Shown piece by piece: positions 43,459 through 52,137 of a stretch of DNA of 64,000 bases (position 1 is its first letter; each line of letters opens with the position of its first letter). The position numbers were made by a program, and so were the translations under genes. Source of the stretch: Billgrantia campisalis (lineage in GTDB: Bacteria > Pseudomonadota > Gammaproteobacteria > Pseudomonadales > Halomonadaceae). The notes beneath the pieces were generated by a model. That model worked only from the letters and a program-made list of their open reading frames with translations, made no database searches and had not been told where the DNA came from. The DNA is taken from assembly GCF_022341425.1 (NCBI RefSeq), contig NZ_JABFUC010000009.1, positions 62,001-126,000 on the forward strand, written 5' to 3'.

Positions 43459-44253
43459 TTAAAAGTGCGGCTTGAGCTGCTGCACCAAGGCCTTGTAGAG
43501 ACGCGGCCCAGCGGCCATCAGCAGCCCCTCGGTCTCGATGGCGGGCTTGCCGTCGGGGGTGCCCATCAGCGCACCGGCCTCCTTGAGCAGCAGGCTGCCG
43601 ACCTGCCTGTCCTGCTCCTCCAGCCCCAGCACGAAGGCGGCGTCGACGCGACCGGCGGCCAGCTCGGCCATGTCCAGCAGGCCGCTGCCGCTGGCCAGCT
43701 GGGTCTCGACCTGGGGACCGAGCTGCTGGATCAGGGTCAGGTAGCTAGGCAGATGGCGCGCGCGCAGCGCGCTTTCGGGCAGGCTCATCGCCAGGCGCGC
43801 CCCGCCGATGGTGGTGGTCTTGGGCACGCGAATGCGCTTGCCGTTGTGCTGGGCACCGCGGCCGCGGCTGGTCAGGTATTCGTCGTCGCTGAAGGGGCAG
43901 ATCACCACCGCATGCTCCGGGCGTCCCTTCACCAGGCAGACCAGCGACAGGGCAAACCCCTTGCCGGCCACGCCCAGGCTGGAGTAGCCGTGGAAGGGCT
44001 CGATTCGCCATTCGATGTCCTGCCCTTCGCCCTCGCCGGCGCGATAGGGGGTGAAGCGGCCGGCAATGGCGTGCTGCGGGTAGCCGCGGCTGAGCTGACG
44101 AGCGATCAGGGTCTCGGCGTTGCGTGCGGCGTCCTCGAGCAGGCGCTCGAGGTTGTGTTCCTCGTGGGCATTCTCGATACGTTCGCGAATGCGCAAAAAC
44201 TGTTCGGCGGCGCTGCGCGTGGCGCGCAGCGCGAATTGGACCATCGGATGCAT
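43459..44253 (-). CDS. suhB: SuhB-like inositol monophosphatase family protein, catalytic motif lost
   Basis: A 264-aa protein in the conserved suhB position, divergent from trmJ. Family features remain: MHPMVQFALRATRSAAEQFL at the N-terminus, AARNAETLIARQL, SRGYPQHAI, SRGRGAQHNGKRIRVP and DMAELAAGRVDAAFVLGL. The metal-binding DPLDGT motif is replaced by EPFHGY (85-90) and the preceding Glu-Glu motif is absent (AIAGRFTPYR), so phosphatase activity is unlikely. In E. coli SuhB works in ribosomal RNA antitermination without needing its phosphatase activity; this homologue may keep only that role. No frameshift is visible. Confidence 0.82.
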   Translation of the reverse strand: MHPMVQFALRATRSAAEQFLRIRERIENAHEEHNLERLLEDAARNAETLIARQLSRGYPQHAIAGRFTPYRAGEGEGQDIEWRIEPFHGYSSLGVAGKGFALSLVCLVKGRPEHAVVICPFSDDEYLTSRGRGAQHNGKRIRVPKTTTIGGARLAMSLPESALRARHLPSYLTLIQQLGPQVETQLASGSGLLDMAELAAGRVDAAFVLGLEEQDRQVGSLLLKEAGALMGTPDGKPAIETEGLLMAAGPRLYKALVQQLKPHF

Positions 44254-44353
44254 GATCGGGCCTTGGAGCGTGTCGGTGGTGTTAAAGAACGGAGCGGTTC
44301 GTCTGAACGGGTCGGCGCGAATCCTAGCAGAAGCACGCGACGAGCGCCATCGG

Positions 44354-44409
44354 CCTCGAACCTCGAACCTCGAACCTCGAACCTCGAACCTCGAACCTCG
44401 AACCTCGAA
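44354..44409. repeat. Tandem 7-bp repeat, eight copies
   Basis: CCTCGAA repeated eight times without interruption, in the suhB-trmJ intergenic region, 54 bp before the trmJ ATG. Heptamer arrays vary in copy number by slippage and can change promoter spacing. In the minus-strand frame it reads as GSRFEVR repeats, which I consider meaningless. Confidence 0.95.
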
Positions 44410-44463
44410 CCCGGCATGCTAGACTCCCTCACTTACCGTTCCACCAGCCTCACGAGAAGCCCC

Positions 44464-45240
44464 ATGCTCGAGCGCATCCGCATCGTTCTGATCGGCACCA
44501 GCCACCCCGGCAACATCGGCGCCACCGCCCGCGCCATGCACAACATGGGACTGGCCGACCTGGCCCTGGTGGCGCCGCGCTGCGAGCCGCTGACCAGCGA
44601 CAGCATCTCGCGCGCCTCGGGCGCCGACAGCATCGTCCATAGCGCTCGGGTGGTCGCGACCCTGGAGCAGGCGGTGAGCGACTGCACCCTGGTGGTGGGC
44701 GCCAGCGCCCGCTCGCGGACCCTGCCCTGGCCGATGATCACCCCCCGCGAGCTGGGGAGTCGACTGCCTGCCGAGCTGGCCGATCCCGGGGCGCACCTGG
44801 CACTGGTGTTCGGCCGCGAGGACAGCGGCCTGACCAACGCCGAGCTGCAGCGCTGCCACGCCCATGTGCACATCCCCACCAATCCGGACTTCAGCTCGCT
44901 GAATCTGGCCGCCGCCGTGCAGGTGCTGGCCTACGAGTGCCGCCTGGCCTGGCTGGCGGGCCAGAACGCGGAACAGCCGCAGGACGAAGAGCCACACCAG
45001 CCGCTGGCCAGCCACCAGGAACTCGAGCACTACTTCGCCCACCTGGAGCGCACCCTGGTCGCCATCGGCTTTCACGACCCAGCCCTGCCGCGGCAGCTGA
45101 TGGCGCGGCTGCGCCGATTCACCCTGCGGGCCCGCCCCGAGCGCATGGAGCTCAACATCCTGCGCGGCATCCTCTCGGCCACCGAGAAGCAGGCCCGGCA
45201 GTCGTCCACCACCGGCGACGAGGGCGAACCCAAGCCTTGA
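44464..45240 (+). CDS. trmJ: tRNA (cytidine/uridine-2'-O-)-methyltransferase TrmJ
   Basis: SPOUT-class enzyme that 2'-O-methylates position 32 of tRNAs. 258 aa, starting MLERIRIVLIGTSHPGNIGATARAM, the typical N-terminus; the frame upstream runs through the heptamer repeat and is not coding. The knot motifs are LVFGREDSGLTNAEL and IPTNPDFSSLNLAAAVQVL. The C-terminal helical extension is present. It heads the cysE-isc block, as in Pseudomonas and E. coli. Confidence 0.95.
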   Translation: MLERIRIVLIGTSHPGNIGATARAMHNMGLADLALVAPRCEPLTSDSISRASGADSIVHSARVVATLEQAVSDCTLVVGASARSRTLPWPMITPRELGSRLPAELADPGAHLALVFGREDSGLTNAELQRCHAHVHIPTNPDFSSLNLAAAVQVLAYECRLAWLAGQNAEQPQDEEPHQPLASHQELEHYFAHLERTLVAIGFHDPALPRQLMARLRRFTLRARPERMELNILRGILSATEKQARQSSTTGDEGEPKP

Positions 45241-45327
45241 AGCCGACACCCGGCGCCCCCAGTTAATGAGCGTTACCTCCGGCTGCCGAACATCCTGTCA
45301 CACGCCCCGCCACCCAAGGACCGCCGC

Positions 45328-46206
45328 ATGTTTCAACGACTGCGCGAGGACATCAACAGCGTATTTTCCCGCGACCCCGCCGCCCGCAACTTCCTGGAAG
45401 TGCTGACCAACTATCCCGGCCTGCACGCCCTGCTGCTGCACCGCCTGGCCCACTGGCTATGGCACAAGCGGCTCAAGTGGCTGGCCCGCACGCTGTCGAC
45501 CTTCTCCCGCTGGTTGACCGGCATCGAGATTCATCCCGGCGCCCGTATCGGCCGGCGCTTCTTCATCGACCACGGCATGGGGGTGGTGATCGGCGAGACC
45601 GCCGAGGTCGGCGACGACGTCACCCTCTATCAGGGGGTGACCCTGGGCGGCACCAGTTGGCACAAGGGCAAGCGCCACCCCACCCTGGAGGACGGCGTGA
45701 TCGTCGGCGCCGGCGCCAAGATTCTCGGCCCCTTCACCGTGGGCGCCGGCGCCAAGGTCGGCTCCAATGCGGTGGTCACCAAGGCGGTGCCGGCCGGCGC
45801 CACGGTGGTCGGCATTCCCGGCAAGATCGTGCAGCGCACCGAGCCCGACACCGCCGAAGAGCTCGCGGTCGACCCGGAGCGCCGCGAGGCGATCCGCCGC
45901 AAGTTCGGCTTCGACGCCTACGGCGTCAGCGAGGACATGCCGGACCCGGTGGCGCGCTCCATCCAGGCAATGCTCGACCACATGCACGCCGTGGACGAGC
46001 GCATCGAGCGCATGTGCAGCACCTTGCGCAAGCTCGATGCGGGCTACCGCGACGGCCGGCTGCCGGAGCTGCGCGACGAGGACTTCGCCGAGATCCTCTC
46101 CGACGTGGAGCGCTGCTGCGGCCCCCAAGAGCCCCCCGCCGCCCAGGATCGACACGCCAACGGCGACGCGGATGGCGAAAAGCGCCACAAGCAGGGCAAT
46201 GGTTGA
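45328..46206 (+). CDS. cysE: Serine O-acetyltransferase
   Basis: Acetylates L-serine with acetyl-CoA, the first step of cysteine synthesis. 292 aa: a short N-terminal helical part (the EpsC/NifP-like form), then the left-handed beta-helix with [21 protein letters not shown] (split here) containing catalytic His/Asp, [20 protein letters not shown] and [22 protein letters not shown]-terminal acidic extension of about 100 residues follows. Location upstream of iscR links cysteine supply to Fe-S assembly, as in Azotobacter-type isc clusters. Confidence 0.95.
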   Translation: MFQRLREDINSVFSRDPAARNFLEVLTNYPGLHALLLHRLAHWLWHKRLKWLARTLSTFSRWLTGIEIHPGARIGRRFFIDHGMGVVIGETAEVGDDVTLYQGVTLGGTSWHKGKRHPTLEDGVIVGAGAKILGPFTVGAGAKVGSNAVVTKAVPAGATVVGIPGKIVQRTEPDTAEELAVDPERREAIRRKFGFDAYGVSEDMPDPVARSIQAMLDHMHAVDERIERMCSTLRKLDAGYRDGRLPELRDEDFAEILSDVERCCGPQEPPAAQDRHANGDADGEKRHKQGNG

Positions 46207-46335
46207 CCGCGGCGCTTGGGCTTTACCATAATGGGTGGTCGATTCCCGCGGCCAGCAACCAGGCCGCCTCGCTCATCGAGCAGCAGCCCGCCACCCGGCG
46301 CCGAGGTACGCTCTCATGCGTTTAACGAGCCCAGC

Positions 46336-46809
46336 ATGCGTTTGACCACCAAGGGGCGCTACGCCGTCACCGCCATGCTCGACCTGGCCCTCAACGCCGA
46401 GAAGGGGCCCACCAGCCTGGCCGACATCTCGCGCCGCCAGGAGATCTCGCTGCCCTACCTCGAGCAGCTGTTCGCCCGCCTGCGCCGCGCCGAGCTGGTC
46501 ACCAGCGTGCGCGGCCCCGGCGGCGGCTACCTGCTGGCGGTGCCTGCCGAAGCGCTGTCCATCGCCCGGGTCATCGATGCGGTCGACGAGTCGGTGGATG
46601 CCACCCGCTGCCAGGGGCTTTCCGACTGCCAGCAGGGCGACACCTGCCTGACCCACCACCTGTGGTGCGACCTTTCCGAACAGATCCGCGGCTTTCTCGA
46701 CGGCATTACCCTGGCCCAGCTGGTCGACAACGGCGAGGTGCAGCGTATCGCCGCCCGCCAGCGGCAGCGCTGCCGGGACAGCGATACCATCCTGTCCTCA
46801 CCGCCCTGA
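46336..46809 (+). CDS. iscR: Fe-S cluster assembly transcriptional regulator IscR
   Basis: Rrf2-family repressor of its own operon that senses Fe-S status through a [2Fe-2S] cluster. The start [20 protein letters not shown] at 46336 matches the family. The winged helix ([20 protein letters not shown]) is followed by [19 protein letters not shown], whose Cys-x5-Cys-x5-Cys-x2-His spacing equals that of E. coli IscR. 157 aa. It lies 57 bp upstream of iscS; binding sites in its promoter were not resolved by eye. Confidence 0.95.
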   Translation: MRLTTKGRYAVTAMLDLALNAEKGPTSLADISRRQEISLPYLEQLFARLRRAELVTSVRGPGGGYLLAVPAEALSIARVIDAVDESVDATRCQGLSDCQQGDTCLTHHLWCDLSEQIRGFLDGITLAQLVDNGEVQRIAARQRQRCRDSDTILSSPP

Positions 46810-46866
46810 GCCCGCCGACGCCCAGCGACCCATGACAGCCCCTGAACCGGAGACTCCCGCGAGCCC

Positions 46867-48015
46867 ATGAGCGCCCTCGTCTACCTCGACTATGCCGCCA
46901 CCACACCGGTCGACCCGCGCGTCGCCGAGGTCATGGCCCGCCATCTGACCCTGGACGGCATCTTCGCCAATCCCGCCTCGCGCAGCCACATGCTGGGCTG
47001 GCAGGCGGAGCAGGCCGTGGAGAGCGCCCGCCGCCAGGTCGCCGACCTGATCGGTGCCGACCCGCGCGAGATCGTCTGGACCAGCGGCGCCACCGAATCG
47101 GACAACCTGGCGCTGATCGGCTTCATGCGCGCCAATCGGGAGCGCGGGCGCCACCTGGTCACCTCGACGATCGAGCACAAGGCGGTGGTCGACACCGCCA
47201 AGGCGCTCGAGGCCGAGGGATTTGAGGTGACCTGGCTGACCCCGGGCCGCGACGGCCGGGTGACACCCGACCAGCTACGCGACGCCATGCGCGACGACAC
47301 CGCCCTGGTGTCGCTGATGGCGGTCAACAACGAGCTGGGGGCGATTCATGACCTGGCGGCGCTGGCCGAGGTGGCCCATGCCGGCGGCGCCGTCTTCCAC
47401 GTCGATGCCGCCCAGGGCGTGGGGCGCATCCCCCTCGACGTCAGGGCACTGGATATCGACCTGATGTCGCTCTCCGGCCACAAGGCGTACGGCCCCAAGG
47501 GTGTGGGCGTGCTCTACGTGAAGCGCAGCCCCGACCTGCGCCTGGAGGCGCTGATCCACGGCGGCGGCCATGAGCGCGGCATGCGCTCCGGCACCCTGCC
47601 CACCCACCAGATCGTCGGCATGGGCGAAGCCTTCGCCCTGGCCGCCGCCGAGGGCGAGGCCGACCAGGCGCATATCACCAGGCTACGCGACCGCCTGCTT
47701 GATGGCCTCTCGGGGCTCGACGGCATCCACTGCAACACCGACCCGACGGTCTCGGTTCCCAATATTCTCAACCTCGCCTTCGAGGGCGTCGACGGCGAGT
47801 CGCTGCTGATGGCACTGCGCGAGATCGCCCTGTCGACGGGGTCGGCCTGCAACTCGGCCAGCGTCGAGCCATCCTATGTATTGAAGGAGATCGGCGTCCC
47901 GCGTCGCCTGGCGCTGGCCTCGCTGCGCTTCAGCTTCGGCCGCTTCACCACCGACGCCGATATCGACAGGGCCCTGGATGCCCTGCACCATGCACTGCCG
48001 GGGCTGCGCCGCTAG
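46867..48015 (+). CDS. iscS: Cysteine desulfurase, IscS-like, C-terminally short
   Basis: PLP enzyme that releases sulfur from cysteine as a protein persulfide. 382 aa. Motifs: VYLDYAATTPVDPRV, WTSGATESDNLAL, FHVDAAQGVGRIPLD, SLSGHKAYGPKGVGVLYV (PLP lysine) and STGSACNSASVEPSYVL (persulfide Cys). The protein ends DALHHALPGLRR, about 20 residues earlier than E. coli IscS (404 aa), losing the tail known to contact IscU. iscU is missing from the cluster, which fits. The stop is genuine and iscA follows within 27 bp. Confidence 0.93.
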   Translation: MSALVYLDYAATTPVDPRVAEVMARHLTLDGIFANPASRSHMLGWQAEQAVESARRQVADLIGADPREIVWTSGATESDNLALIGFMRANRERGRHLVTSTIEHKAVVDTAKALEAEGFEVTWLTPGRDGRVTPDQLRDAMRDDTALVSLMAVNNELGAIHDLAALAEVAHAGGAVFHVDAAQGVGRIPLDVRALDIDLMSLSGHKAYGPKGVGVLYVKRSPDLRLEALIHGGGHERGMRSGTLPTHQIVGMGEAFALAAAEGEADQAHITRLRDRLLDGLSGLDGIHCNTDPTVSVPNILNLAFEGVDGESLLMALREIALSTGSACNSASVEPSYVLKEIGVPRRLALASLRFSFGRFTTDADIDRALDALHHALPGLRR

Positions 48016-48041
48016 CCTCGTTAACCTGCAGGAGATTGACC

Positions 48042-48368
48042 ATGGCACAACTTTCGATCACCACCGCCGCCGCCGACCAGATCCGCCGGGTGCTCGAGGA
48101 GCGTGGCCACGGCCTGGGCCTGCGTGTCTCGGTCAAGCCCAGCGGCTGCTCCGGCTACAGCTACGTGCTCGACTTCGCCGACGAGCCGGCCGCTAACGAC
48201 GCCACCTTCGAGGAGCACGGCGTGACCGTCTTCGTCGCCCCCGAGGCGCTGGAGATGCTCGACGGCAGCGAGGTCGACTACGTCAGCGAAGGGCTCAACC
48301 GCTTCTTCCGCTTCAACAACCCCAACGTCAAGGACCAGTGTGGGTGCGGCGAGAGCTTCACGGTCTAA
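48042..48368 (+). CDS. iscA: IscA-type Fe-S carrier protein
   Basis: A 108-aa HesB/IscA A-type carrier that delivers Fe-S clusters to target proteins. The ATG at 48042 has AGGAG 7 nt upstream. Conserved cysteines are in KPSGCSGYSYVLDFAD and the C-terminal DQCGCGESF, giving the C...CxC pattern. The gene directly follows iscS; iscU, which normally sits between them, is absent. ErpA or SufA identity is possible but the operon favours IscA. Confidence 0.93.
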   Translation: MAQLSITTAAADQIRRVLEERGHGLGLRVSVKPSGCSGYSYVLDFADEPAANDATFEEHGVTVFVAPEALEMLDGSEVDYVSEGLNRFFRFNNPNVKDQCGCGESFTV

Positions 48369-48444
48369 AGCCACCGCATTGCCGTGAGGGGCGGCCTGTC
48401 GACGGATCAGCCCCTCGCATTGCCGCCACTCTAGGTGACGACGA

Positions 48445-48474
48445 TTGTTCAACGCCGCCCGGCGGCGCTATAAT
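48445..48474 (+). promoter_or_regulatory. Sigma-70-type promoter for ndk
   Basis: TTGTTC and a consensus TATAAT separated by 18 bp, about 150 bp before the ndk start. It suggests ndk is transcribed on its own rather than from the isc promoter. Confidence 0.6.
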
Positions 48475-48626
48475 ACGCGCCCAGCCGGCACCGGCCGCAC
48501 CGTTTCACGCATCGCGCGCCGCCCTCGCTCCCTAGGGAGCCAGGGGCGGCGCGGCGCTATCTGCAGCGAACGCCTTCATCTCGGCGGGAAAACCGCCTCA
48601 CCACTTGTCAATTCGGAGACACGCCC

Positions 48627-49052
48627 ATGGCTACCCAGCGTACCCTGTCCATCATCAAGCCCGACGCCGTTGCCAAGAACGCCATCGGCGAGATCATCTC
48701 TCGCTTCGAGAAGGCCGGCCTCAAGGTCGTGGCCGCCAAGATGCTCAAGCTCGATGACGACAAGGCCGGCGGCTTCTACGCTGAGCACAAGGAGCGCCCC
48801 TTCTTCAAGGACCTGGTCGGCTTCATGACCTCCGGCCCGGTGGTGGTACAGGTGCTGGAAGGCGAGGACGCCATCGCCAAGAACCGCGACCTGATGGGCG
48901 CCACCAACCCCAAGGAAGCCGCGCCGGGCACTATCCGCGCTGACTTCGCCGAGACCATCGATGCCAACGCCGTGCACGGCTCCGACTCGCCGGAATCCGC
49001 CGAGCGCGAGATCGCCTACTTCTTCCAGGACAGCGAGATCTGTCCGCGTTGA
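48627..49052 (+). CDS. ndk: Nucleoside diphosphate kinase
   Basis: Transfers the gamma-phosphate between nucleoside tri- and diphosphates through a phosphohistidine. 141 aa: [18 protein letters not shown] at the start, and the active-site [16 protein letters not shown] with the catalytic His. Normal length. GGAG lies upstream of the ATG; a TATAAT promoter lies at 48469. The order isc-ndk-rlmN-pilW is the usual one in Pseudomonas and relatives. Confidence 0.97.
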   Translation: MATQRTLSIIKPDAVAKNAIGEIISRFEKAGLKVVAAKMLKLDDDKAGGFYAEHKERPFFKDLVGFMTSGPVVVQVLEGEDAIAKNRDLMGATNPKEAAPGTIRADFAETIDANAVHGSDSPESAEREIAYFFQDSEICPR

Positions 49053-49122
49053 ACCAGGCCCCGGGCGGGAGCCAAGCTCCCGCCTCCCATGCCGTTTTCC
49101 CTCCCTCGACCCGCTGACCGCC

Positions 49123-50250
49123 ATGACCGCTGATACCGCCCCCCAGAAAGCCAACCTGCTCGGCATGACGCGCGAGGAGCTGGAAGCCTTCTTCCTCTCC
49201 ATCGGCGAGAAGAAGTTCCGTGCCGCCCAGGTCATGAAGTGGATTCACCACGAAGGCTGCGACGACTTCGAGGCCATGACCAACCTCTCCAAGGCGCTGC
49301 GCACGCGCCTGGCCGAGGTCGCCGAGATCCGCGGCCCCGGGGTGGTCTACGAAGGCACCTCCAGCGACGGCACCCGCAAGTGGGTACTGGAAGTGGAGGA
49401 CGGCAGCTATGTCGAAACGGTGCTGATCCCGGCCGAGAACGGCAAGCGCCGCACCCTGTGCGTGTCGTCCCAGGTCGGCTGCTCGCTGGACTGCAGTTTC
49501 TGCTCCACCGGCAAGCAGGGCTTTCAGCGCAACCTGACCGCCGCCGAAATCATCGGCCAGGTGTGGGTCGCCAGCAACAGCGCCGGGCCGCGCAAGGACA
49601 CCGCCAACCGCCCCGTCACCAACGTGGTGATGATGGGCATGGGCGAGCCGCTGATGAACTACGACAACGTCGTGCCGGCCATGAAGCTGATGCTCGACGA
49701 CAACGGCTACGGCCTCTCCAAGCGTCGGGTGACGCTCTCCACCTCCGGGGTGGTGCCGATGCTCGACAAGCTCGGCGACGAGCTCGACGTGAGCCTGGCG
49801 ATCTCGCTGCACGCGGCCAACGACACGCTGCGCAGTGAACTCGTACCGCTCAACCGCAAGTACAATATTCGCATGCTGCTCGACGCCTGCCAGCGCTACC
49901 TGGCCAAGTGCGACGACACGCGGATGGTCACCATCGAGTACACCCTGATCAAGGACGTCAACGACCAGCAGGAGCATGCCGAACAGCTCGCCGCCCTGCT
50001 CAAGGAGCTGCCGTGCAAGATCAACCTGATCCCCTTCAACCCCTTCCCCCACTCGGGCTACGAGAAACCCTCGCGCAACCAGACGATGCGTTTCCAGCAG
50101 TGGCTCTATGAGCTGGGCTATACGGCGCCGATCCGCACCACCCGCGGCGACGATATCGATGCTGCCTGCGGCCAGCTGGTGGGCCGCGTGAAGGATCGCA
50201 CGCGCCGCCATGAGCGCTATATTCGTTCGATCCAGATCGACGCCGACTGA
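49123..50250 (+). CDS. rlmN: Dual-specificity 23S rRNA/tRNA adenine-C2 methyltransferase RlmN
   Basis: Radical-SAM enzyme methylating A2503 of 23S rRNA and A37 of some tRNAs. 375 aa, start [20 protein letters not shown] at 49123. The 4Fe-4S motif is [15 protein letters not shown] (C-x3-C-x2-C). [30 protein letters not shown] and [13 protein letters not shown] are family blocks, and the second catalytic Cys lies in DIDAACGQL near the end. Length and motifs are normal. Confidence 0.97.
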   Translation: MTADTAPQKANLLGMTREELEAFFLSIGEKKFRAAQVMKWIHHEGCDDFEAMTNLSKALRTRLAEVAEIRGPGVVYEGTSSDGTRKWVLEVEDGSYVETVLIPAENGKRRTLCVSSQVGCSLDCSFCSTGKQGFQRNLTAAEIIGQVWVASNSAGPRKDTANRPVTNVVMMGMGEPLMNYDNVVPAMKLMLDDNGYGLSKRRVTLSTSGVVPMLDKLGDELDVSLAISLHAANDTLRSELVPLNRKYNIRMLLDACQRYLAKCDDTRMVTIEYTLIKDVNDQQEHAEQLAALLKELPCKINLIPFNPFPHSGYEKPSRNQTMRFQQWLYELGYTAPIRTTRGDDIDAACGQLVGRVKDRTRRHERYIRSIQIDAD

Positions 50251-50364
50251 AGTCGGCAGCCGCCTTGACTTCAACCCGGCACAGCGCTTTGATGAACAGG
50301 CTTTTACCGGCCACCCGGGCTGCGACCATTGCCAGACGGCCGCTAGCCGTGACGAGAGGATGCC

Positions 50365-51102
50365 ATGACGCGCTGCCCCCCCCTGCCCCACCGACCGACG
50401 CCGCTGCGCCTGGCGGCCATCCTGGCCGGGGCGCTGTGGCTGGGCGGCTGTGCGGCCCAGGGCGAGCGCACCGGCGATGCGGCCGGCCCCGCCGAGGCCT
50501 ATACCCAGCTGGGCATGGCCTACCTGGAGCGGGACAACCTGAGCCGCGCCATGTCGGCGCTGGATCGCGCCCTGGAGATCGCCCCCAACAGCCCAGCGGC
50601 GCTGCAGGCCATGGCCATCGTCTACCAGCGCCAGGGCGAACACGAGCTGGCCGACACCACCTTCCAGCGGGCGCTGCGTGCCGACCCGGATTTTACCCGG
50701 GCGCGCAACAACTATGCGGCCTATCTGTATGACCGCGGTCGCACTCGCGAGGCCTGCGAACAGCTCGAGCAGGCCTCCCGGGACACCCAATACGCCAGTC
50801 GCGGGCAGCTGTTCGCCAACCTTGGCCAGTGCCAGTGGGAGCTGGGCGACGCGGCCGCGGCACGTACCAGCCTCGAGCGCGCCCAGGCGATCAACCCGCG
50901 CCATCCCCGCAGCTATTTCGCGCTGGCCGAACTCGAGCTATCGAAGGGCAACCTCGAGCGTGCCCAGCGGCAGCTGGAGGGCTTCATGCGTCTGGCCGGC
51001 TCGACCCCGGAGGCCCAGGCGCTGGCACGCGACCTCGCCGCCGCCCGTGGCGGGCCCGGCACCGTCTCACGCACCCTGGAATCCCCAAGTGGCGCTCCCT
51101 GA
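50365..51102 (+). CDS. pilW: Type IV pilus biogenesis/stability lipoprotein PilW (PilF)
   Basis: Outer-membrane pilotin with TPR repeats that helps PilQ secretin assembly. 245 aa with a lipoprotein signal ending in LAGALWLGGC (lipobox LGGC, Cys about 29), then about five TPR units (AEAYTQLGMAYLERDNLSRA, AALQAMAIVYQRQGEHELA and so on). Position between rlmN and rodZ is the conserved one. No other pilus genes are in the window. Confidence 0.9.
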   Translation: MTRCPPLPHRPTPLRLAAILAGALWLGGCAAQGERTGDAAGPAEAYTQLGMAYLERDNLSRAMSALDRALEIAPNSPAALQAMAIVYQRQGEHELADTTFQRALRADPDFTRARNNYAAYLYDRGRTREACEQLEQASRDTQYASRGQLFANLGQCQWELGDAAAARTSLERAQAINPRHPRSYFALAELELSKGNLERAQRQLEGFMRLAGSTPEAQALARDLAAARGGPGTVSRTLESPSGAP

Positions 51103-51132
51103 TCAACGTTTCATGACGAAGGATGCTCAGCC

Positions 51133-52128
51133 ATGAGCGACACCTACACAACAACCGATGCCGCCGACGTCACCTCACAGGCCTCTCCCGGTGAGCTGCT
51201 GCGCCGCGAGCGCGAGAACCAGGGCCTGTCCCGCGATGAGGTCGCCACGGCGCTCAACCTGCGACCCGCCGTGGTCGACGGCCTCGAAGCGGACGACTAC
51301 GACCAGATCCCCATCGTCGCCTATCGACGCGGCTACCTGCGCGCCTATGCCCGTCTGCTGGGCATGGAAGACCGTACCGTGCTGGACGCCTACACCAGCC
51401 GCTTCGAGGGCGACGAACCGGAACGCCGGGTGACCCCGGTGCAGGTGACCCGCCCCCCCTCGCGGATCGGCGCCTGGCTGTTCAAGCTGGTCACCCTGCT
51501 GGTAATCGCCGGCCTGATCGGCCTGACCCTGATGTGGTGGCAGAGCCGCGGCGGCAGCGAGCCGCCCGATGTCGGCGACAGCGGACCGGTATCGGTGGAC
51601 ACCCTCGACGGCACCACCATCCTCGAGGAGGAGCCCGCCCCGGCGAGCGATGCAGGCCTGCCGCCGCTACCCGAGGAGGGCGTCGACCCGATCGACCCCG
51701 GCGCGCCCATCGCGCCGACACCGACCGTCCCTCCCGGCGAGGTGGACCCCCAGGGTGCGCTGCTGATTGCCACTGGCCCCGAGGCGCCGACCGTCGACGA
51801 CGCCGCTGGCGAAGCCGAACAAGCCACCGAGGCTGCCGCCGACGAGGCGGAGCCCGAGCCGGTGGCGGAGGCCCCCGCCGCCGACCCGCGCCGCCTCGAG
51901 CTGACCTTCAATGAACAGTCCTGGACCGAGATCTTCGATGCCAACAACCAGCGCATCTTCGTCGGCCTGCAGGAACCCGGCACCTCGGCAAGCGTCGAAG
52001 GCGAACCGCCGTTTCGCCTGACCATCGGCAACGCCACCGGCGTCGAATTGATCTGGGCCGGCGAGAGCGTCGACCTCCGCGCTCGCGCCGGCGCCAACAA
52101 CGTCGCCCGCTTCACTCTGGGAGAATGA
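51133..52128 (+). CDS. rodZ: Cytoskeleton protein RodZ
   Basis: Bitopic inner-membrane protein that links MreB to the elongasome. 331 aa: an N-terminal Cro-like helix-turn-helix (LLRRERENQGLSRDEVATAL; YRRGYLRAYARLLGM), a membrane helix (LFKLVTLLVIAGLIGLTLMW), a long acidic Pro/Ala-rich periplasmic linker, and a C-terminal DUF4115 beta domain (LTFNEQSWTEIFDANNQRIF). Starts 31 nt after pilW; ispG starts 9 nt downstream, so one operon. Confidence 0.92.
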   Translation: MSDTYTTTDAADVTSQASPGELLRRERENQGLSRDEVATALNLRPAVVDGLEADDYDQIPIVAYRRGYLRAYARLLGMEDRTVLDAYTSRFEGDEPERRVTPVQVTRPPSRIGAWLFKLVTLLVIAGLIGLTLMWWQSRGGSEPPDVGDSGPVSVDTLDGTTILEEEPAPASDAGLPPLPEEGVDPIDPGAPIAPTPTVPPGEVDPQGALLIATGPEAPTVDDAAGEAEQATEAAADEAEPEPVAEAPAADPRRLELTFNEQSWTEIFDANNQRIFVGLQEPGTSASVEGEPPFRLTIGNATGVELIWAGESVDLRARAGANNVARFTLGE

Positions 52129-52137
52129 CCCGCCGCC

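Noticed and set aside
44106..44432. Minus-strand frame encoding GSRFEVR peptide repeats
   Set aside because: The peptide repeat is only the translation of the 7-bp tandem array; it overlaps the suhB start antisense and has no ribosome site.
43465..44463. Extension of trmJ upstream by 333 codons
   Set aside because: This part is antisense to suhB and crosses the heptamer array; the typical TrmJ N-terminus begins at 44464.
48931..50904. A 657-codon antisense frame over ndk, rlmN and pilW
   Set aside because: It is the shadow of three well-defined genes and has no recognisable domain.
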